The notes: generated by a model not told the origin, from the letters alone. A stretch of DNA of 64,000 nt from Gnetum montanum (GCA_015680685.1 MNCI01003975.1:439698-503697); one strand, 5' to 3'; shown: positions 45,740 through 58,317, counted from the stretch's first letter. Program-made: numbers and translations.

Positions 45740-46660
45740 GGGCAAGTAGGCACCTAGCACCTATTGGACTAAGGGGATGCCTTAGTCATGTAATTTCTTC
45801 CTAACCCAATGTGGGTTAGGGGGTGCATAAGGTCTAGGCAACATGAGGTGATATTCGCTTAGACCCTCGTCCGTGATGTTGAAGGACAACTTTGCCTAAA
45901 GAGCTTCCTCATGGAGATCGTTGTCTTCTTTTGGTTTCTCAAGTGGGTTTTCCAGACAAGGTTAACCCTCATCCTTCATGAGCAGCATGTCATTGGGGAA
46001 CTCTACCTATGACCCTTGTTCTGTGTTAAGATTGTTTATGATTAGAGGGGCTACATTGTCACCATGTATGATCACTTCTCCACCTTCCTACGGAAGGTGG
46101 ATCTCTTAGTGGATGGTGAAGAGACAGCCCATAATTGGGCTAGCCAAGTCCTTCCTAGGATCAGATTGAACCTAGGCATCTCCTTAATGACGATGAATTT
46201 AGTTGTTGTGGGGATTGCTCTCCTACCATGAAAGTTATCATGAGCATTCCCCTTATGACAACATGTGACCCATTGAAGGACTTCAGGCATGTTATCTTTG
46301 TGGGTTTGATTTGGTCGATGAGACTAAGCTTATCGACGAGTGGGAATGGGATGACATTAGTTGTCACCCCATCATCAACATGCACCCTGTGAGTCTTGCA
46401 TTTCCCTACATGAATTATCATGAACATTGGTGCAATGGTGACCTAACCCTTTTCAGGGTCAACCTTGATCACCTCATCACAAAACACTAGGGGCATTGAG
46501 CCCAATTCTTGTGGTGTAGTAGGGGGAAGCATCACAACATGGATGGCTTGTTCATCTACTGGGATGTCCTTCTTAACAGGAATAGAGGTCAACATGCGAA
46601 CTAGTGCTTCTCAATGAGCAAAGGAGGGCATGACCAAGTTGTATAGGCTCAAGGTTGTGT
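45740..46660 (-). pseudogene. Protease region of X2
   Basis: Open over 46427-46161 on the element strand: GKCKTHRVHVDDGVTTNVIPF (Asp-Asp-Gly kept, about 46390-46335), LVDKLSL, then FNGSHVVIRGMLMI. A second piece, 46290-46072 (RFNLILGRTWLAQLWAV), matches the conserved ILGRxWL block that closes gypsy proteases. It then runs out in a Pro-rich linker before the intron-like segment. The empty site for Y is at 45731-45735. Confidence 0.72.
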
Positions 46661-47189
46661 TTTTTTGTTTTAGAGCCTATTTGACTTGTGCCAATGCATC
46701 TAGGAAATCCTTATCATTGTCAATTGCTTTGTTGGCCTTCATCTCCTTCATGCAGCCCAAGAGATGGATCTCTTAGGAAGGAGATTTTGGCTTAGCTTGG
46801 TTTGTCTACTTTTGAGCCTTAATGCTCGATTGTTGATTGCTTACAGTGGCTGTTTCGATCGATGTGATCATAGGGATGGAAGACAGGGTACAGGCTTAGG
46901 CGAACCTAGCTCCATGTGTTCCGTAATCATTTTGTCAGCGAGGTGCTTGTTGGACCTCTCGGACTACCACCTAGACTGCTTAGTATTGTATGCAAGATGA
47001 GGCCTTAGGTGAGTAGGGCCTAATGTAGTCCCCACTACTAGATTCTAAGTAAGCAAGGAGTTCGCACATTATGGCACCTTGATGACAAAGGGTGTCTAGG
47101 TTGTTGTTGCCATAACATGCTATGGAGCCCTAACCACAAAGGATGTTATGGCTACCTAAGGTGGCACTCTAATGACAAAAGGGGACCTT

Positions 47190-49506
47190 GAACTAGTTGA
47201 CGCCAAGGAGGCCCCAATGTTGCCAAGGACACATGAACCAAAACTTACTCTTGTGCCAATTGGCACTCTGATGCATCCTTAATGCTAATGGCATTAATAA
47301 AATATCCTATGTCACTTGTGTTGAGAGGGTCTTTATAGACCTTCATTAATTGATTTTTTGGGCAAATTGGATTGGTTGCATCAAGGACAAGTTCACCTTG
47401 TTCAATCATGCATTGTATGTCATCTCGTAAGGCCATGCAGAAGTCTGTGTCATGGCCAAGCAGTTGATGGTAATGGTAGAACCAGTCCAACCTAAAATGC
47501 TTAGGGACCATAGGCTCATTTGGTGTAGCTACTAATGGGTTTCTAAGGAGCACATAGTAGTGATCATGATGCTTATGAGCATCTTTATACATCTACTTAT
47601 ACTAGATGTGCCTAGCATTAAGTAGCTAACCCAAGAACTCTGATGGCTTGATGGGAAATGGTGTATACTTTGAGCGGTCCTTGCACTCAATGTTTGGCCT
47701 TGGGGTAGCTTGCCCCATGATCGTCAATGATGCAAATTGGTTGGTCATCATAGTGTTAGAGCTAGATGCCTTGTTGTTGGTTGAGGCCTTAGGTACCTTG
47801 GCCGTTGGTTTGGCATTGTTTGGCTTGGCCTCATTGGCCACCATTGCAATAGTTGTGATTACCATGCCCTTTTCCTTGTCTTTCTTTACATGTGCATTTT
47901 TGTAGTCCATGTAGGCTGAGTCCTTACTAGCCTTCACTACATCTTGAATGTTCTTTGTTTGAGCAAACACTTGGCTCAAGGAGTGCCAGGCAAGGCAGTA
48001 CAGCTTCGACTTGATGAAGTCATTCACTACACCTTTGAAAATGGCCAGTAGGTGGACGTTTGCAATGGACTCATGAATTTCATTAAGGGCAATGCTTCAA
48101 CATTGAATGAATTTTTTCATGGGCTCTAAGTGGTCCTACTTGATTTGCATTAGTTAATCTAGGGTCACCTTAGGCTTCAAGTTGTACTTGAAGCGAGTGA
48201 CGAATTAACTAAGCAATTCCTCCAAAGAAGATATGGAGGCCCTGGGGAGTACGTGGTACTAATCTAGTGCCTTACTAGTCAGGGACATGGTGAACACATG
48301 GATGATTGTATGTGACCATGCCTATAATAAAAGGCATTCAAAATGGAAGGTCACTAGATGGGCTTTAAGGTCCCCCTCACCATTGTATTTAGTGAACTAG
48401 GGAAGTTGGACTCCACAAGGGAGGGTCAGTGATGGGACTGTAGGATTGATTAGGTCATCCTGGTAAAAGTCCATCACATGGATAGTTTTAGAGGAGGCAA
48501 CTTTGAGTTTCTTAACCTTGTCGATGAGCATCTGAATGAGCTGGAATGCTTGGTCCAAGCTTGGGGTGGGCGTAGTGAGCTACATCGATTGTGCTACCCG
48601 CTATGTTGCATGAGTGATCCATGGCCCCACTATGGGTTGCACAACCACATGAGATGCCTATTGCATGTGCTGTTGCATGTATTACTGTGTGTGCTACACC
48701 ATGGGCACAAAGGCTGGGATCCACCACACAGTCGTGGCTTACGCCATTATAGGGGATGCCAACAAGATAGGTAGAGCATACGATGCCTAAGTTAATGGTG
48801 ACTGGGACATCTACACAGTCTATATGTAAGGTTGCATTGACATTACAAATGTTGGCATGGAGGATTGCACAGATTATGCTAATGTCATAAAGGGGAGGGT
48901 GGTAGATGATCTTGCACCTTGATGCACGTGCACTTGATGACTTGCCATCATAGGAGTTAACCTGGGAGGTGACAAAGGGGATGTAACTACCTGACAAAAG
49001 GTAGATGGTTGGGTCTGTGGAGGGATGAAACTAAAGGTAGCTTGCTTAAAGGAGGCGTAAAAGGGGTTCTCATTCTCTAAATGAGCCTCAAACTCATCCT
49101 ACTCAAGCTGTAGGGGCTCCTTGTAGTTGATTGCCATGTCATGCTCATTCAACCCACTCAGTTGAATGAGTTGGTCAAGCAGTTATTGAAAGGTCTTGAT
49201 GAGAAAAATGAGATCATTAGGGGTAGGGAGGTACTCCCTCCCATTCCAGTGTATGATTTCATAACCCCGTTTGGCGTCCATTTCTCGACGGTCTAGGGAT
49301 AAACCAACATGAAGTTTCACACAAATGAAGTTATATTTTTCGTCGTTAAGTACCATGTACTTGGGAGGTTGCTTGCATATTCTGAGTGATTACCTCTCTA
49401 CCAAGGCAAACCCCCTGGCCCCAGGAAGATCAATTGTGATCTCCTACTAAACAAGTCGAACGACGACCGTGCTTAGGATAGAAGCTGAGGACTACTCAAG
49501 GTTCAT
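47190..49506 (-). pseudogene. Gag of X2
   Basis: Proposed start is the ATG at 49506. An N-terminal region has INYKEP and DLPGARGFAL; the capsid core has FTKYNGEGDLKAHLVTF (about 48400-48340), like the KYDGxxDPxxHL block of Tat-type Gag; then a Lys-rich part (open 48027-47626); and YHYHQLLGHDTDFCMALRDD (about 47490-47430), a zinc-knuckle-like CxYHxxxGHDTxxC in which the first Cys is changed. Open over 47592-47245. Gag builds the particle and binds element RNA. Stops in the N-terminal half show decay. Confidence 0.75.
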
Positions 49507-49989
49507 GATGCTATGTAAAAAATGTCAAAGTTGCATATGCTAAAAATGGATAAGTATAGGAATGCTAAAAAAATGGCTAAGTAATAAGATGTTGAAAAAT
49601 GTTGAAAAAATGGCTAAGTCTAAACACACTGCTGACAGAAAATAACTAACTCTAGTGTGCTATGCTCGCTACACTGAGGTCTTCTATGCTCTCACATCGA
49701 GAGACAGCTACACTTTATTGAGCACATAGAGTTTTGGGTAAGTGCCAAAGGTACGCTTTGGCTTTCGTCCAACGGGGTTCCAGGGGAATTAAAAACTAGG
49801 TCTAATTTACACCAATCGACTCATAAACAGCTCCTATGCTAGCCTAGAATCTAGCTACTACTGTGGTAGGTTCAAAAGACTGTGAAGTCTATGCTAGCCT
49901 GAAACTAATAACAGAGGTGCAGAGAGCACATGAGACTACCACTAAACACAAACGCTAACAACACGGTCTTCCTTCTAGCACTAGAAAAC
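49507..49989 (-). other. Leader and primer-binding region of X2
   Basis: Between the 5' LTR and the Gag ATG. Just inside the LTR the element strand reads CTAGTGCTAGAAGGAAGACC (49983-49964). A PBS normally begins TGG, here perhaps decayed to TAG. I cannot name the tRNA. Confidence 0.4.
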
Positions 49990-51661
49990 TATAGTGACCG
50001 AAAACGTCAACAGCTGGAATGGTCACTCTAAGGGGTCTACAGTTGCAATACAGCCCTAACCCCACCCCCATCCGAAGGGCGATTGCTAAAGGGAAAAAAT
50101 GGAGGCGGAGCATCCAAGATGATCTTGTCGATTGAACCAAGACTTACGGAGTGTTTCTACAAATGGGTGCTAGGGGTTTGCATGGTACCAAGGCTAACTA
50201 AGCCTGAGTGTAGTAGGGTTTCCCGATGCAAAAATGAGGTGTAAACATGCGAATGCATAAAAAATAGCAAAAAATGCAAGTGTGATGCTAATTGCTAAAG
50301 AAAATGCTTGAAAATGTAAAAGAATTTGAGAGAGGAAGAATGGCACCACTCCAAATGGGGGGAGCATAGCAATTGTAAAGAAGAGGTGAGGAGGTACGTA
50401 GTGTACAGAAAAGTGCAATAGGTAGCATAGTCATAGTCTCTAAGGTGTCCAGGTTATGACAACTAACATTGGCCATAAATTCTATGCCTACTAGGATGGT
50501 TGCTACAGTGGCCTGCAGGATATGATGTGTTGCAATGTTGCCAAGGTGCTAAGTGCTCTAGGATGTAGGGGTGCTCGGTTTGCTTTAGGTTTTTCACATG
50601 AAAAATTCCATGCGAATGCAAAGGTGCTAACTGAAAAATGCCCACTAAAGTTTGAATTTTTCCAACTAAATGCTTCAAAATGTCCACCCCTAAAATGTGA
50701 AACATAGGGCTACTTATAGGGTTAATTTTGACCTAAAGTGTGGATCAGGCACCATGTGGCATGAGGGTAGTTAGGGCTACGTTGACTTAACTACTCTTCC
50801 ACTGGAGCAACTGGTGTTACACTCTAGTATGCTTCAATGGACCATGAGAAACTGCCAAACTATGAATACGCTACCAAAACTGCATGTGCCAGAGTTGAAA
50901 AGACCGCAATGTACTTGCAAATAGTGCAATTTGGACGCTATGCTTTGGGACTATGCTCTTCCTCCTTTCGCATGAAGTCAAGCATAGGTACAATTTGGGA
51001 ACAAATGGGGGGTGCAAAGCAAAATGCAAATTGCTGATCTTACTTGCTGGAGAAGTGTTAAGGCTAAGATGGAGGCTGATGTTGAGCTTTGGAAGCTTTT
51101 GGAGGCTATCCTTCATGGCTACGCTAGCTACGCTCTGGAGCATAGCCCAATAATTAGGAAAATTCTACAAAAATTGAAGTCCAGTGCTAGCTACACTCTG
51201 GAGCGTAGTAGGAGAAAGTGAGAGCATAACACTAATACTTAGAAAAAATTTGGCAAAACTTGTAGTCCTCATTCAGGCTACACTCTAGAGCATAGCAGGA
51301 GGGATAGCCCTAGGAGTTAGAAAACCCACCACCCTATTTCTTCCATTCTGAGCTAGCTTGATGTTTTTTGGCTTAACACTTAAACAAACTAGCCACTGAA
51401 CTACATGCTATGCTGACTACCCTCTAGAGCATAGTAGGGAGAATGAGAGCATAGCACAACACTTAAAAAAAATTTGCAATTACTGTCAACAATTAGAAAA
51501 TTTTGCAAATCTAGTTCTATGCTACATACTATGCTAACTACACTCTAGAGCGTAGTCCTAGCAATGAAAGCATGGGCCAAACACTTAGAAAAATTTACCT
51601 TATGTGACACTTAGAAAAATTTGCAATTGAGGTGTTGTTACCTGAATTTGGTGGTGTTTCA
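49990..51661 (-). repeat. 5' LTR of X2, full length (1672 bp)
   Basis: Left end TATAGTGACCGAAAACG, right end GGTGTTTCA, followed by CTAAG. U3 palindromes at 51127-51146 (GCTACGCTCTGGAGCATAGC), 51190-51208 and 51278-51297 are the least decayed of the family. Confidence 0.92.
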
Positions 51662-52845
51662 CTAAGACCATTGTAGCATCAGAGAAAGAAAACAAAAGAA
51701 TTGTTGTAGAAAACTTAACGTTGATACATTTTGAGAAGTAAAAAAACATACTAGAAGAAAGTATACATCATCTTAGAGAGTAGTTCGCTAGAGTCAACCT
51801 CAACATAAGACAACTAGCCCATGAAAATAGAACTCTATTAATGAAAGAAGTATGCATAGTTTGATAAAAGTCAACTATTGAAATTACCGCATGACAAAAT
51901 GAGATCAAGAACCATGAGAAGCTTAAGGAAAATTTTAGAGTCCAAGTGCACATGTATAAATAGATTAATGAAAAAGAAATTTAAATGGCCAAAGTTAAGA
52001 TGAATCTATCACACAACAAACACCTAATTGGCAACCCATCTTGGATAGCCTTTCCTATGTTCATCAAGCTAAAAGAAAGAAGAAAGAGCTACATATTAAG
52101 AACCCTATAGAATAGATGGGGTTAGTAAATCTCTACTATGTTAACTTAGCCATGTTGCAGCATGTAAGCCAAGAATAGAACTAGAGCAGTAAATCACTAT
52201 AGTATATTCTATGTATGAAAAAGAGTTTGTAGATAGGAAAAATGCATGACAAAAGCTTCACAATACAAACTCTAAACTACAAGTACTTAGATCTAGCTAC
52301 CAAGACCAAAAAGATGTTGGAGCAAACCTGTCCAAGTTAATGACTAATTACCAAGAACTACAAAAGATGTCCAAAGCATTTGAGATAGAAAGAACATAAT
52401 TTGCAACATGATATGTTAAGGCCAATAAAATGTTTTTATAGTTGTCATATCCTTCAGAAGTACCAACTCTTACAAGTATTGTTAAATTTGCATGAACAGT
52501 GCATGATCCCAGAATAGAAGAAGAAAAGCTTAGAGTGATGCTAAACTAGTATCAATTTCAAAAACTAGATGATAAAGGGAATAGAACAATGGAGGAGTCA
52601 CCACAACTAGAAACATAAAGAATGTATATTAAGCTTTATTTTATTTTGTTTTTATCATCTATCAATCATGTGTTTCATGATAAGTTGGTAACACCACATG
52701 AACAAAGATGTGACATTCATAGTAGAGTTAGTTATGTAAATATGTGTCATGGTGTAGAAGTCCATGTAACCACAAAAATTTGTAAGGAACTCTATCCTTC
52801 TTTTCTTTGAACTTGAGGATAAGTTTACAGGTAGTCATGGGGGTA
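51662..52845 (+). pseudogene. Extra coding remnant of W, part 2, and PPT
   Basis: Across the X2 site the frame joins SQIYAYA (35826-35846) to KTIVASEKENKRIVVENL (51664-51718), a charged likely coiled coil. Further pieces are Asn/Lys-rich with many stops. The last frame, 52622-52810, starts with a hydrophobic stretch. At 52811-52845 the sequence ACTTGAGGATAAG then CATGGGGGTA gives the PPT directly before the 3' LTR, as in Y (CTTGAGGACAAG). No function known. Confidence 0.45.
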
Positions 52846-53704
52846 TGATAAAACACTTATTGTAAAGGACTATGATATCGTATATATGATATTGTAGATG
52901 CGATATTGTAGCTTAACATATGTCATTATAGATATGATATAGTGAGCCATGATTATGCCTATAAATATGAGCCCACCATCATGTCAAAAATAAGTTTAAG
53001 TCTAATACTTAGCGAAATTCTTATAGTTCATTTTCTTAAAGTTAGAGTTAGTTCTGAATGCCTGTAGTATGGTGAATTACAGTTATGTAAAATCTTTATT
53101 TGTGTGAATTGTTCCTAGACACAAGTCATGAATGATAATAAAGATTGAGATCGTTCTTCATCATTGCATCGTATCACTTAGAATAGATTTACTTTTCCAT
53201 AATGTTTACTTTTACTAAGTCACTTACTATTCTAATGTTCATTAGTAAGGTGGAATGAGTACGATTGGTTTCAAGCATAAAGTGTAATTATTTGGTAACT
53301 TAATAGTGAATTTACTTGATTCACTTAGTAGTAAAGTTACTCGGTAATCCCAATAATAGTTAATTAGCCCATGATGTATACAAAAAACTAGAAACAAATA
53401 CTTATTGTCATAGGATAGAATAACTTTATATTTTCATCATACTTAGAAATAAAATTTACATTCATCTTTACCATGTTTACACTTAGCATTTTTAAGAGCC
53501 AATAACATCAATTTATCAGATACCTCACTAAGAGTTAAACCATACATTTTTCACCTCGCTAACTCTAAGTGGGAAGACAACAATCACAAACTTACTCTCA
53601 ACTTACTAATATAATTACATTGTCCATCCACATATTACAATCTGGTTACATGTGAATACTTGTGACTTGTATGGTTGAGTGTTGGAATACCCAACCACTC
53701 ATCA
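52846..53704 (+). repeat. 3' LTR of W
   Basis: 859 bp. In the reverse-complement sense it matches the LTRs of Y: starts TGATAAAACACT with GATATCG/GATATTG repeats (52870-52950), a TATAAATA box on the plus strand (52960-52967), and ends GGAATACCCAACCACTCATCA-like at 53704. Preceded by the PPT. Confirms that W is a plus-strand member of the same lineage as Y. Confidence 0.85.
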
Positions 53705-55329
53705 ACATGTAAAAAAATCAATAATGAGGAATGTACACATGTATCCAATCAAAATTTAAGCTAAGCACTAGCTATATTATCCAACAATTAAGAAGTCTAA
53801 TGTAACACCCCTTTGTAGGACCCCTTGATGTAGTATGATGTCTCTTTATGCCTTTGTGTAGGTGTGTTTGGGGTGTGGGTTTGACTAGTTAGCATGTGTT
53901 ACTATGAGCTTTATGATGATTTATGAGTATGCATTATCTATGATTTTTAATGTCTCATCTATTATTATGGCATAATTATACATACTCATTTTGTGGAATC
54001 TATTAGACATATGTTGTAATTAGCAAGCATGAAAGATTGGGGATAATAGTAGCAACTTGATTTTATAGATCATGTTTGATGTTTATACATATAAGTTATG
54101 TGATGATATCAAGTGATGATTGGATTTGTATTTAGCATGTGGTTATGATGTATTTGTGATGTTATTATTGAGGGTTTGATTCATTTTTGATTTGGAGTTC
54201 TTATGTGTTAGTTATGTGTGGTGGGCCTTAGGTTTATTAGTCAAACTAGGGAAATAGTTGTTAGACTTATGAATTTACCTCCATGAATTAAATAATCATG
54301 CTTTATACTTTATGTTTTATTAGACATAAGCATAAATCATAATCCTTTGTACTATATAATGCTTTATGCTTTATACTTTATGTTTTTCTTCTTTCTCCCT
54401 AATCATGCTTCTTCCCCTATGCATCATTTGAATCCCTTTAACCATCATTGATCCCTTCCACTATTATTTGGATCCTTTCGAAGTTGTCTGGGGGTTAGGT
54501 TTGGGCATATTATAATTCCTGGTACTTGGGTTCAAGCTAGTTTGATTAAGATGAAGTTCTATTCGTGTTTTATGATTTCTATCATTATTTTGGGCTCTTG
54601 TGATCATCAAATTTGATTGGTTGTTTTCCTTTACCTTTCTCTTGTTTTCTAGTTTTAGATTCAATGTATTCTTGTAGACATGGATATGTGAGATGGTTCA
54701 AGATTCTAAGTATTCAGGTTTTTGGTTTAATTATGATTGCATAGGTTATTCTATTTATATGCAAAAGCAAAGAGAACAGAACTTGAGAAAATCAAATGGC
54801 ATTTATACATATTTGAGAAGGGTTGCATAGGCTTGACTAAGGCTTCTTCTTCTAGTTTAGCAAATTCTAATTTTTTTGGCTCTCTCCTAGATGATGCTAA
54901 GGTAAATAAATGGTTTTTAATGGAAGAAAAACTAGTTATTGATAATGGCAAAGCTAAACAATAGTTTTCTTCAATGGAAAATTCTAATGGATGACTAAAT
55001 TCCAAAATTTTGTGTTTCCCTTTTCTAAAATTAAAACATGTATTCTAATTCCTAAAAAATAATCTATTTCCAAAGTTATACCTTACTTTTTCAGTAATTA
55101 ACATGAAAAGTATATGAGTTAAAGGCTATATAAGGTCTTATGTTCAAATCCCCAAAATACTACCTTTAAAAATATATTATTATTTATATTGCATTATTGT
55201 AAGAATAAAATATCAATTTAGTTAAGTAAATAAAAAACATAATATATAATCAACCATACACATCAAAAGTTTAATATAGAATCTCTCATGCCATGATCCA
55301 TCCAGTACATACTTCTCTACTCAAAACTC
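53705..55329. other. AT-rich sequence, no gene recognised
   Basis: Starts with the base run ACATG that should be the target duplication of W. Repeated CTTTATGCTTTATACTTTATG blocks near 54300-54390. The plus-strand frame 54737-54964 (75 codons) has no domain known to me and no conserved neighbour. It may include remnants of an older element. Confidence 0.5.
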
Positions 55330-55440
55330 CAACAAGTCATGAGGTATTAGCCTAGTGGTAAGACATTTAATTTGAAAGCAACAAGTAATGGGTTTGATTT
55401 TGGTAAGTAATGCTAAGTTATAAAGTTCTAATTGGACTAT
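55330..55440 (+). repeat. tRNA-derived SINE remnant
   Basis: TAGCCTAGTGGTAAGAC (55349-55365) resembles a pol III A box and GGGTTTGATTTTGG (55391-55404) a B box, about 30 bp apart, as in plant tRNA-derived SINEs. The 3' end is not clear. Confidence 0.55.
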
Positions 55441-55689
55441 GTATCTTAGGAAGTACTTGTATTACAGTTATTTCAAGGTGTACCTATATTTGATGCATTA
55501 TGTTCCTATCTTGGGATGTAGCTATATTTGATGCATTATGTTTTTCTATAACTTGAATGTACTTTTAAATTATTTCAAGTTTATATCAACATTTTTGATA
55601 GCACAAGCAATAACATTAAAGTGGTTTGTCTATCTTGAGGATTTCTTTTAGAGTTATTATAGCACAAATTAGTTTGGCAAAGAATGATT

Positions 55690-57262
55690 TGAAGATGGAA
55701 AATACTAATGTCTCTTAGAATGTGGAGACAATAAAGAATTCTAAAGCTCTTAATTTTGTTTCACATGATGATTTATATGAATCCATATCAAAAGATATTA
55801 CTTCACAATACATATTTTTGCAAATTATTGGATTTATTTCCTCAAATAAGGATTGTCCACTAATGATTCAAGCTATCCTTGAATACTATGGAATTTATAT
55901 TTTGCATTCCTACTATTTTTCTAAATCTTTTTTGCTTATCAAACCAACTAATTCTAAAATGGTTGAGAAATCATTAGATTTTAAAGTTTTTATGAATAGA
56001 AAGTGGATTCTGATCTCTATTCTAAAATCCTTGCTAGATTAAATTAGAAAATCTTCTTTTTATTTTTCAAAGTGTTGAAAGCAAAATTATTAGTAGCATT
56101 AGTACAATCCTAAATATAGAGTAAAAAACATTACTAGATAGTGTGCAACACACATGTTATTTTGTTACAAAGGAGGATAGAATTAAAACTCAAGGATAGT
56201 AATTAATATTTTTCCCAAAAAATTATAAACTATAATTTAGAGAGATGTTGTAGCTATTATCATCATGGAGGTCATGTTATTAGAATTTGTCCAATTCTCA
56301 ATAAAAAATTTGTTCATGAGGAAAAGAAATAACAATTTTTAGAAAAGAAAAATAGTAGTAGTTTTTAGTAGGCACAAATGAAATCTTCTTAAACAAGTTC
56401 TTACCATTTTACTAATCCTTTGAATTCTAAAGGTGCTAGTAAACCCTTGATATCTAAAGAGAATTCCTCTTTAGAAAAAAAGAAATTTTTAGCATGAACT
56501 AGGAATGAAAATATTAATGTAGATGTATTTCACTCAATGTAACAAAAAAAAGAAACCTACAAATATTGCTTTCAATTTAACAATTCTAAAGGTATTTTCT
56601 TCTCTCTCTACTTCTACTAGAGTTTCAAATGTTTATTAATTGGTTAATGTTTTTTCACCTATTAGTGACATAGATTGTAAGACAAATGTTGGGCTTGAAA
56701 AACCAAGGATGGGGCCTCTTTCCCCTTATCATAATGTTAGTTTTGTCTTGGAATGCTTAGGGCCTTTTTGATAGGTTTTTAATAAGTATTCTTTTTGTAC
56801 AAGAAATTAAAATTCCAATGCATGATATTAGTTTTGTTGATAAATGCATTTTAAAAAATTACATTATTTTTTCTATTGCTCATGAAGTTAATTAAAGAGA
56901 TGTTTCTATTTTTGTTAATAAAAATTAGATTGAAAAAGTTTTAAATTCTAGTTTTGAGAACTTTGAAAGAGTTATTTGGATTATTTTTCATAGTAGAAAA
57001 AGAGATTTTATATTCTATAATATTTATGCTTTTAATAATATGAGAGATTTAAAAATATCATTTATCTTTACCTAAAGTTATTTAGATTATTGGAGGTGAT
57101 TTCAATATGGTTGAAAGTCATTTAGGTAAACATGGCCATCTTCCTCCTAATATATCTTCTTAAGAAAAAGAAGATTGATGCACTTTTAAAGAAAAATATT
57201 TTCTTTCTAATATTATCTCTTTATTTCTACATCATTCAAATAAGAAGTATTACACCTCATAA
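55690..57262 (+). pseudogene. LINE (L1-type) 5' fragment: ORF1 and endonuclease
   Basis: ORF1 part 55722-56042 (106 codons, open) with FLQIIGF and a KVFMNRKW end; then a zinc-knuckle remnant CSYYHHGGHVIRIC (about 56251-56292), where the second Cys of CX2CX4HX4C is Tyr. Further on is an apurinic-type endonuclease start (FVQEIKIPM near 56800) and IIGGDFNMVES (57088-57120), the GDFN catalytic motif of L1-type LINEs. Stops and shifts throughout. The RT domain is missing: the copy ends near 57262, about 500 bp from the bZIP stop codon. LINEs are usually 5'-truncated; here the 3' end is absent, so a deletion or rearrangement followed insertion. Confidence 0.7.
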
Positions 57263-57763
57263 AAAAGTAAAGAATATATACATATATAAATTATACGTCA
57301 AATTCTTTGCCTCTCGTAACTAATTGCACTAATTTGCTAAAAACATATATCCACAAAACCAATTACAAGGTGAACATCCCACGAACCTTGGGAATATTAA
57401 TGGAGTAAGCTTAACTATAGGAGTTTTAGACTGTCACGAAGATTAATTTAAAAAACCAAAGCTTCCAAGTTTCAATAGATCACTCCAAAATTATATTTAC
57501 AACCACCAGTGGCCATTATAGTGAAGAGAAGTGGGCCACTGTCGTCTCATGTAAGCCAAAGTTGGAGTGATGATCACGTCTACTACTGTTGTCACAATAC
57601 AGTACAACAAAGCCAGAAAGTAAAGCAACTAATGACCAAACAGTTGGCCATATTTCATACACACAACCTATGTCCCAAACCCATACACACTATTATTATT
57701 ATTATTATATTTTCCCACCCCAGAAAACATGATTCATGCGCAAGAACATAAAATGAGTTTTTC
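57263..57763 (-). other. 3' flank and probable 3' UTR of the bZIP gene
   Basis: No gene. Includes a (TTA)n run at 57690-57707; on the gene strand this gives AATAATAAT-type polyadenylation-like sequence about 60 bases after the stop. Confidence 0.5.
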
Positions 57764-58297
57764 TTACTGATAGATCTCTGGTGCAGCCATAGCGATAGGG
57801 GAGAAGTATGAATGCTTGAATTCGAGGGAACTCGGTAGTGGGGGATTTGGGTCGAGCTGAAATTCAGAAGCTGTGCTTGTGCTGCTCAAATCCAGGCCGT
57901 TCAACAACCCTGCCCACTGCAAAATCATGTTGAGGGATTGCAATTTGAGGTTCAATTCTGTAGCATATGATTTCAGCTTATCATTCTCTTCATGCATCTG
58001 CAGGTATTTGTGAGATGTGACGTTTAATTTTGTGAGGAAGTGATTGTTCTCTGTTCTCAAATGGGCTGCTTCTGCCCTCAATTCATCAAGGTGCTGCTGT
58101 TTTCGCATCCTTGATCTTCTTGCAGATTCTCTGTTGGACAGCATTCTTCTCTGCTTCCTTTCATCGATCATGTGCTTCAGGTCCTCCTCGGAACCTGAGG
58201 CGGAGGCGGTGGCTGAGGCTGCACCAGCACCAGCCTTTGCTGATAATTTTGGTGCGCCTACATCCACTGCCATCGTCGGATTCAATGGAGGAGCCAT
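57764..58297 (-). CDS. Group S1 bZIP transcription factor
   Basis: 177 residues, ATG at 58297 in good context (A at -3, G at +4), stop TAA. The N-terminus is Ala/Ser-rich (19-35). Basic region 47-68 contains NRESARRSR with the invariant Asn55 and Arg63 (N-x7-R) that contact ACGT-core DNA. The leucine zipper has heptad positions L73, L80, F87, T94, M101, L108, L115, L122; LQSLN (119-123) closes it as in Arabidopsis S1 proteins. The C-terminus is Pro/Ser-rich with no known domain. Length and intronless coding region fit S1 (bZIP11/2/44/53 type), which form heterodimers with group C bZIPs and act in sugar and amino-acid signalling in the nucleus. The leader has uORFs, one SC-like, supporting S1. 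It is the only intact gene in the window; base composition is far richer in GC than the flanks. Confidence 0.95.
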   Translation of the reverse strand: MAPPLNPTMAVDVGAPKLSAKAGAGAASATASASGSEEDLKHMIDERKQRRMLSNRESARRSRMRKQQHLDELRAEAAHLRTENNHFLTKLNVTSHKYLQMHEENDKLKSYATELNLKLQSLNMILQWAGLLNGLDLSSTSTASEFQLDPNPPLPSSLEFKHSYFSPIAMAAPEIYQ

Positions 58298-58317
58298 CCT
58301 TGTTCCACAGATATAAC

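Larger units (their letters stand above)
35852..51661 (-). mobile_element. Second giant Tat/Ogre-like element X2 inserted in W
   Basis: Flanked by CTAAG (35847-35851 and 51662-51666). Left LTR (35852-37292) is truncated; right LTR (49990-51661) is full. Element-strand order: 5' LTR, ~480 bp leader, gag, protease, 6.5 kb intron-like segment with antisense unit copy B, RT, RNase H, then a deletion that joins RNase H to the LTR. The deletion removed integrase, the post-pol hairpin array, the PPT and part of the 3' LTR. Unlike X1 it has no nested elements and keeps the leader and PBS region. Each copy has what the other lost, so together they show the full plan of X. Confidence 0.92.

Noticed and set aside
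48512-48997. 161-codon minus-strand frame in the X2 Gag region
   Set aside because: It is in another frame than the KYNGEGD Gag core and is rich in His/Ala/Cys from a biased stretch. Only a shorter part (83 codons, 27287-27538) is open in X1. Probably a shadow.
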